Assembly: GCA_002407725.1 (NCBI GenBank)
Contig: DHOD01000143.1
Location: 21,628-35,769 of the forward strand
Direction: 5' to 3'
From: Christensenella sp. UBA5399
GTDB taxonomy: Bacteria; Bacillota; Clostridia; Christensenellales; Christensenellaceae
Length of the DNA stretch: 14,142 nucleotides
Below are positions 11,440 to 14,142 of the stretch, one piece after another. The notes below the pieces were generated by a model. That model saw only the letters and a program-made list of their open reading frames with translations. It searched no databases and was not told the DNA's origin. How positions within the stretch are numbered: position 1 is the first letter of the stretch; each line of letters opens with the position of its first letter. The translations under genes were made by a program, and so were the position numbers.

Positions 11440-12810
11440 ATGGCTTTATCAAAGTTTCAGATTGCAAAAAGTCCGGCACTCATACTTGTATTTGGCTTCG
11501 CCATCATCATTGTCATGGGCGCATTGCTTCTGGGCCTGCCCGCCGCTTCGCCCGCCGGCCAACCACCCATCGGCCTTTTTAATGCGTTTTTTACATCCAC
11601 TTCAGCCACATGCGTCATTGGCATGTCCACCATCGATATCGGTTCGGGCCTTTCTTTGTTTGGTCAAATCGTTGTGCTGATATTGATACAGCTTGGCGGC
11701 ATAGGCATTATGACCATGACGTCGTTTATATACCTGATCATGGGCAAGCGCATCACACTGTCCGAGAGAATGATACTCAGCTACAGCTTCAGCCAGTCGC
11801 CATTGCAGGGCGTTGTGCGCATGACCCGCCATGTGGCGCTGATCACCGCTGTTGCGGAAGGATTCGGCATTGCCTTGTTTTGCATCCGGCTGATCCCCAT
11901 GTACGGGGCGGCGCGCGGTTTTTATTACAGCGTGTACCAGTCCGTTTCCGCGTTCTGTAACGTCGGTTTCGACGTCTTCGGCCAGAGCACCAATATGATC
12001 CCCTTTGCGGATGATGTTTTAATCAATGTTGTCACTATGCTGCTTGTGGTCATTGGCGGCCTGGGCTTTTTTGTTGTATCGGAGCTGTTCACCAAAGTTG
12101 CCCGGCGTTCCAAAAAGCGTTTGTCCCTGCACACAAAAATGGTATTGGTCATGACGGCGGGGCTGATTGCCGGTGGTTTTGTTGTATTCCTCATATCCGA
12201 ATGGAATAATCCGCTTACCCTGGGCGCCCCGCATTTAAAACCGCATGAAAAGGTTATGGGCGCGCTGTTCCAGTCGGTCAACGCGCGCTCCGCCGGGTTC
12301 TATACCGTGGATCAATCGCATTTGCAGCCGCTTTCCATCATGGCGACAATCGGCCTGATGTTTATCGGCGCATCGCCCAGCGGCACCGGCGGCGGCATCA
12401 AAACAACAACCATCGCCCTATTTGTACTCTTTATCGTGTCTATACTGCGCGGCAAGGAAGATGTGGAGGTGGCCAAAAGGCGTCTCAACCGCAACCTTGT
12501 ACTGCGCGCAGTTGCCATTACCACGCTGGGGATCGCATTTGTACTGGTCATGTGCTCCACGATCTACGTCATTGAGCAGGGGCGGTTTTCGCTGGACAAT
12601 ATATCGTTTGAGGTGATTGCGGCATTTGGCACCACCGGCCTTACCACAGGCGTTACGGCCATGCTCTCGGTGCCCAGCCTCGTGCTGATGATGCTTACGA
12701 TGTTTGGGGGCAGGGTCGGCATATTTACGTTTGCGATGGCGCTCTCATACCGGCTGGAAAAGACCCGCAAGGATATCCGGTATCCTGAAGATAAAATATT
12801 GATAGGTTAG
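11440..12810 (+). CDS. ktrB: Potassium uptake channel subunit of the KtrB/TrkH family
   Basis: The membrane subunit of a Ktr-type K+ uptake system. The 456-aa protein has four repeats of helix, pore loop, helix. The four filter sequences can be read: TCVIG (57-61), CNVGF (173-177), SAGF (284-287) and TTGL (398-401). The third repeat is followed by the flexible gating stretch GASPSGTGGGIKTTT (310-324), diagnostic of KtrB/TrkH. Length near 450 and the partner gene favour KtrB over the longer TrkH. ATG 11440 is eight bases after GGAG (11428-11431); GTG 11437, one codon earlier, is also possible. The stop is 10 bp before ktrA, whose ribosome-binding site overlaps the end of ktrB. The regulator KtrA forms a cytosolic ring under the channel and gates it with nucleotides. 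Confidence 0.93.
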   Translation: MALSKFQIAKSPALILVFGFAIIIVMGALLLGLPAASPAGQPPIGLFNAFFTSTSATCVIGMSTIDIGSGLSLFGQIVVLILIQLGGIGIMTMTSFIYLIMGKRITLSERMILSYSFSQSPLQGVVRMTRHVALITAVAEGFGIALFCIRLIPMYGAARGFYYSVYQSVSAFCNVGFDVFGQSTNMIPFADDVLINVVTMLLVVIGGLGFFVVSELFTKVARRSKKRLSLHTKMVLVMTAGLIAGGFVVFLISEWNNPLTLGAPHLKPHEKVMGALFQSVNARSAGFYTVDQSHLQPLSIMATIGLMFIGASPSGTGGGIKTTTIALFVLFIVSILRGKEDVEVAKRRLNRNLVLRAVAITTLGIAFVLVMCSTIYVIEQGRFSLDNISFEVIAAFGTTGLTTGVTAMLSVPSLVLMMLTMFGGRVGIFTFAMALSYRLEKTRKDIRYPEDKILIG

Positions 12811-12820
12811 AGGTGTAACA

Positions 12821-13480
12821 ATGAAAAGACAGTTTGCCGTAATAGGCTTGGGAAGGTTTGGCACCGGGATTGCCCGTACGCTTGCAGAGCTCGATGCGGA
12901 AGTGCTTGTCATCGACAACAACGAGGATAAAATAAACGACGCCATGGCTTTCGCTACGCATGCCGTCGAGATGGACGCAACCGACGAGGCGGCGCTGCAA
13001 TCACTGGGCATAGGAAATTTTGACGTCGTTTGCGTCTGCATTGGCGAAATCCAGTCCAGCATTATGATCACGCTGCTTTGCAAGGAATACGGGGTGAAGC
13101 ATGTCATCTCCAAGTCCAGCAGCGACCTGCACACCAAAGTGCTGGAGCGCATGGGCGCCGACCGGGTCGTCTTCCCGGAGAACGACACCGGCATCAGCAT
13201 GGCGCACAAGCTGGTTTCCTCCAACATTTTGGATTTTATTGAGCTTTCACCCGAATATGGAATCGCCGAATTTGAGATTTACGAAAAATGGGAAGAAAAG
13301 AACCTGGTCGAACTTGATTTCCGCAAGAAGTACGGCCTGAACATCATTGCGATCCGCCACGATGGCAAAATCAACGTCAATCCCACGCCCGGCAACGTGC
13401 TGCACAAGGACGATGTCATCATCGTCGTCGGTTCTGAAGAGCACATTGGAAAACTGGAACAGCTCGCCAACAAGCGTTAG
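12821..13480 (+). CDS. ktrA: Potassium uptake regulatory subunit of the KtrA/TrkA family (RCK protein)
   Basis: The cytosolic gating ring subunit of the K+ uptake system. The 219-aa protein has an RCK_N Rossmann domain (about 1-125) with the nucleotide-binding motif GLGRFG (9-14) and the acidic residue D32 ending the second strand (VLVIDNN). It also has a C-terminal RCK_C domain (about 138-217), the site where cyclic-di-AMP binds in characterised KtrA proteins. One RCK_N/RCK_C pair and length near 220 fit KtrA, as opposed to the duplicated TrkA of Escherichia coli. GAGGTG overlaps the ktrB stop region and lies about five bases before the ATG. The pair is a clear two-gene operon closed by the hairpin at 13607-13641. 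Binding of cyclic-di-AMP by this protein is inferred from the family only. Confidence 0.94.
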   Translation: MKRQFAVIGLGRFGTGIARTLAELDAEVLVIDNNEDKINDAMAFATHAVEMDATDEAALQSLGIGNFDVVCVCIGEIQSSIMITLLCKEYGVKHVISKSSSDLHTKVLERMGADRVVFPENDTGISMAHKLVSSNILDFIELSPEYGIAEFEIYEKWEEKNLVELDFRKKYGLNIIAIRHDGKINVNPTPGNVLHKDDVIIVVGSEEHIGKLEQLANKR

Positions 13481-13606
13481 CTTCCGCGCAATTGCCGCGT
13501 CAGACGGCGAAAACCTCTGGACTGCCAAACGCTCGATCATCCGCACCTACGCGTGGGGTAGAAACAACCGGTCGCTTCGCCCCAGCGAAAATAGTATGCA
13601 TGACGC

Positions 13607-13641
13607 AAAGAAGCTTTTCACAATGTGAAAAGCTTCTTTTT
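13607..13641 (+). terminator. Terminator of the ktrB-ktrA operon
   Basis: A 15-bp perfect stem AAAGAAGCTTTTCAC (13607-13621) with its complement (13625-13639) has a 3-nt loop AAT and ends in five T. It lies about 125 bp after the ktrA stop. The stretch in between (13481-13606) has no recognisable gene; only a small hairpin TTCGC/GCGAA (13576-13589) stands out. On the minus strand the same hairpin could serve the transporter gene, with a shorter T-run. Confidence 0.85.
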
Positions 13642-13694
13642 CATTACTTATTAATTGGTTGCTTCCCCTACAGAACTGCCTGCGAAGTCTGTTT

Positions 13695-14142
13695 TTATCC
13701 CAACGGCCAAACGTTGCGGCCAAACTCATTGTTGACCACCTGCCCCATCGCGCTGTAAATTGCGCTGGCCCCGCAGAATATGCCGATCACGCCCGACACG
13801 GTCGTGATTGCCGCAATCCCTGTAAAATCGCCCAGCGCCAGCCCAAAGAACAGTATCGCAAGGCTGAGGAAGACCACCTGCGTGGCACGGTTGTGCTTGA
13901 GCGTGCCCACAAACATAAACAGTGTGAATATCCCCCAAAGCAGCAGGTAAAAGCCCATGGAAACCTTGTCCGCCGCCTGCACTGCCCCGTTTGTCGGATT
14001 GCACCAGATAAAAATCAGCGACCACCAAAAGAATCCGTACGCCGTAAACGCCGTGCCGCCAAATGTGTTTTTTCCCACAAACTCCAGTATCCCCGCGATA
14101 ATCTGCGCAGCCCCGCCCAACGCAAAGCCCATGGCTACAATC
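13695..14142 (-). CDS. Acetate/succinate transporter of the GPR1/FUN34/YaaH (SatP) family, N-terminal part beyond the window
   Basis: Members are six-helix membrane proteins that move acetate or succinate across the cytoplasmic membrane. The frame stays open to the right edge, with 149 codons visible, so about 40-60 N-terminal residues including the NPAPLGL-type signature are probably missing. Visible family features are GGAAQIIAGILEF, then KNTFGGTAFTAYGFFWWSL, and the later hydrophobic segments ending in a hydrophilic tail. An ATG at 14132 lies inside the conserved first part of the domain (preceded in frame by Ile-Val-Ala) and is not the start. It is convergent with ktrA. A role in acetate uptake or release fits a fermenting anaerobe but is inferred from the family. 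Confidence 0.88.
   Translation of the reverse strand, partial: IVAMGFALGGAAQIIAGILEFVGKNTFGGTAFTAYGFFWWSLIFIWCNPTNGAVQAADKVSMGFYLLLWGIFTLFMFVGTLKHNRATQVVFLSLAILFFGLALGDFTGIAAITTVSGVIGIFCGASAIYSAMGQVVNNEFGRNVWPLG

Noticed and set aside
13492..13758. Plus-strand ORF of 88 aa after ktrA
   Set aside because: It crosses the ktr terminator hairpin and overlaps the end of the convergent transporter gene. Composition is not protein-like and there is no ribosome-binding site.

Overview
The window looks like chromosomal DNA of an endospore-forming member of the Bacillota, most likely a clostridium-like anaerobe. The evidence is a full-length Spo0A, a YabE-type G5/3D cell-wall protein next to rsmA (ksgA), several cell-envelope enzymes, strong GGAGG ribosome-binding sites and sigma-A-like promoters. 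Base composition is roughly balanced and not AT-rich, which would suit lineages such as Christensenellales; that placement is inference. I see no phage, insertion sequence, CRISPR array, tRNA or rRNA.

Layout, left to right. (1) 75-1619 (-): a membrane-anchored NlpC/P60 peptidoglycan hydrolase with two peptidoglycan-binding repeats. (2) 1620-2015: about 400 bp holding its promoter, a possible small RNA ending at a strong hairpin, and a promoter that would give an almost leaderless transcript. (3) 2016-3145 (+): a two-gene unit of a cysteine-rich DUF2284 protein and a DUF1697 protein. (4) 3338-4189 (-): a class II ketose-bisphosphate aldolase with a textbook promoter and an inverted repeat behind it. 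(5) 4365-4877 (-): a six-helix HdeD/DUF308 membrane protein with an exact ECF (sigma-W type) promoter match. (6) 5168-7438 (-): a lipoprotein class B penicillin-binding protein of the MecA/PBP3 type. (7) 7645-9015 (+): a YabE-like G5/3D protein. (8) 9054-9236: a dense block of palindromes. (9) 9237-10085 (+): RsmA. (10) 10086-10513: a convergent gap with a DnaA-box array beside AT-rich repeats. (11) 10514-11284 (-): Spo0A. (12) 11440-13480 (+): a KtrB-KtrA potassium uptake operon. (13) 13695 to the right edge (-): the C-terminal part of a SatP/YaaH-type acetate transporter.

The genes share a cell-envelope and homeostasis theme: three wall enzymes, an envelope-stress type membrane protein, potassium/turgor control and the sporulation master regulator. 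They are single genes or short units, not one operon.

The two most unusual stretches are non-coding. One is the DnaA-box array between the convergent rsmA and spo0A genes, which resembles a replication origin or a DnaA titration site. The other is the palindrome block upstream of rsmA, in the place where Bacillus subtilis has rnmV. I do not see a clearly new multi-gene system.
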